From assembly GCF_023074055.1 (NCBI RefSeq), contig NZ_JADPKR010000026.1:124001-188000 (forward strand): DNA of 64,000 bases, written 5' to 3'. Below the pieces are notes generated by a model. The model had not been told where the DNA came from and did no database searches. It saw only the letters and a program-made list of their open reading frames with translations. Positions 63,724 to 64,000 of the stretch are shown here, in pieces. The position numbers and the translations under genes are program-made. Positions within the stretch are counted from its first letter, which is position 1. Each line of letters starts with the position of its first letter. The DNA is from Bradyrhizobium sp. 141 (GTDB lineage Bacteria > Pseudomonadota > Alphaproteobacteria > Rhizobiales > Xanthobacteraceae).

Positions 63724-64000
63724 ATGGGACTACTCGACGGCAAGGTCGCGCTGATCACCGGCGCGGGCGGGGGCCTCGGTGAGGCCTACGCAAAGCTGTT
63801 CGCGCGGGAAGGGGCCTCGGTCGTCGTCAACGACCTCGGCGGGCCCCGCGACGGCTCCGGCGCCGACAAATCAATGGCGCAGCTTGTGGTGGACGCGATC
63901 ACGGCCGAGGGCGGCAAGGCCGTCGCCAACGGCGCCGATATCTCCACCATGGAGGGCGGCCAGTCGGTGTTCGACGACGCCATCAAGCACTTCGGCCGCG
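63724..64000 (+). CDS. SDR dehydrogenase of the multifunctional-enzyme 2 type, cut by the window end
   Basis: First 92 residues of a short-chain dehydrogenase: [20 protein letters not shown] with the TGAGGGLG cofactor motif at 13-20, then [18 protein letters not shown], the pattern of (3R)-hydroxyacyl-CoA dehydrogenases of the HSD17B4 type. With the hydratase upstream it would complete hydration and oxidation of an acyl-CoA. The 3' end is not in the window. Confidence 0.93.
   Translation, partial: MGLLDGKVALITGAGGGLGEAYAKLFAREGASVVVNDLGGPRDGSGADKSMAQLVVDAITAEGGKAVANGADISTMEGGQSVFDDAIKHFGR

Overview
The window is GC-rich, densely packed chromosomal DNA from an alphaproteobacterium, most likely Bradyrhizobium or a close relative in the Nitrobacteraceae. 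The basis is the alphaproteobacterial ribosomal gene order (no rpsD or rpmJ in the alpha operon), the protein sequences, an ATP12 chaperone gene, and several families of intergenic palindromic repeats that I recognise from memory as typical of Bradyrhizobium. No database search was possible.

Region 1 (1-28419) is the rpo-str-S10-spc-alpha supercluster. It holds the 3' two thirds of rpoC, a terminator, then two genes that split the usual rpoC-rpsL neighbourhood: a flavin oxidoreductase fused to a methyltransferase, and an ABC exporter with acidic tails. A long untranslated leader precedes rpsL-rpsG-fusA-tuf, followed by rpsJ to rplO, secY, adk, rpsM, rpsK, rpoA and rplQ with a strong terminator. 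Three things are unusual. A second, divergent SecY paralogue (23488-24699) is translationally coupled between secY and adk; it lacks the plug segment and the arginine used for SecA-dependent translocation. The adenylate kinase carries a histone H1-like Lys/Ala tail of about 98 residues. Related palindromic elements sit 0 to 3 bases after the stop codons of tuf, rpsM and rpoA.

Region 2 (28420-45900) is mixed housekeeping and accessory DNA. It contains a dihaem cytochrome c, an SDR/DUF1330 pair, a quinone oxidoreductase with a divergent HxlR regulator, an OprO/P-like porin, an htrA-rarA pair, rluC-like and ATP12 genes, an orphan FliK-like/FlhB-C-domain pair, a class D beta-lactamase with a Tat-like signal, hydrolases, and a LysR regulator with a clear ATC-N9-GAT operator.

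Region 3 (45900-56800) holds an acyl-CoA carboxylase beta subunit, small membrane and secreted proteins, a GST, several small alpha/beta-barrel proteins (NIPSNAP, ABM), a PEP mutase-family protein, a TRIC-type membrane protein, and a trihaem cytochrome c gene broken by a single-base frameshift.

Region 4 (57042-64000) is catabolic: a fused indolepyruvate ferredoxin oxidoreductase, then thiolase, DUF35 OB-fold protein, MaoC-type hydratase and the start of a multifunctional-enzyme-type SDR dehydrogenase. Together these suggest breakdown of aromatic or branched acyl-CoA compounds. Intergenic spaces in regions 2-4 repeatedly hold paired palindromic repeats of at least five families.
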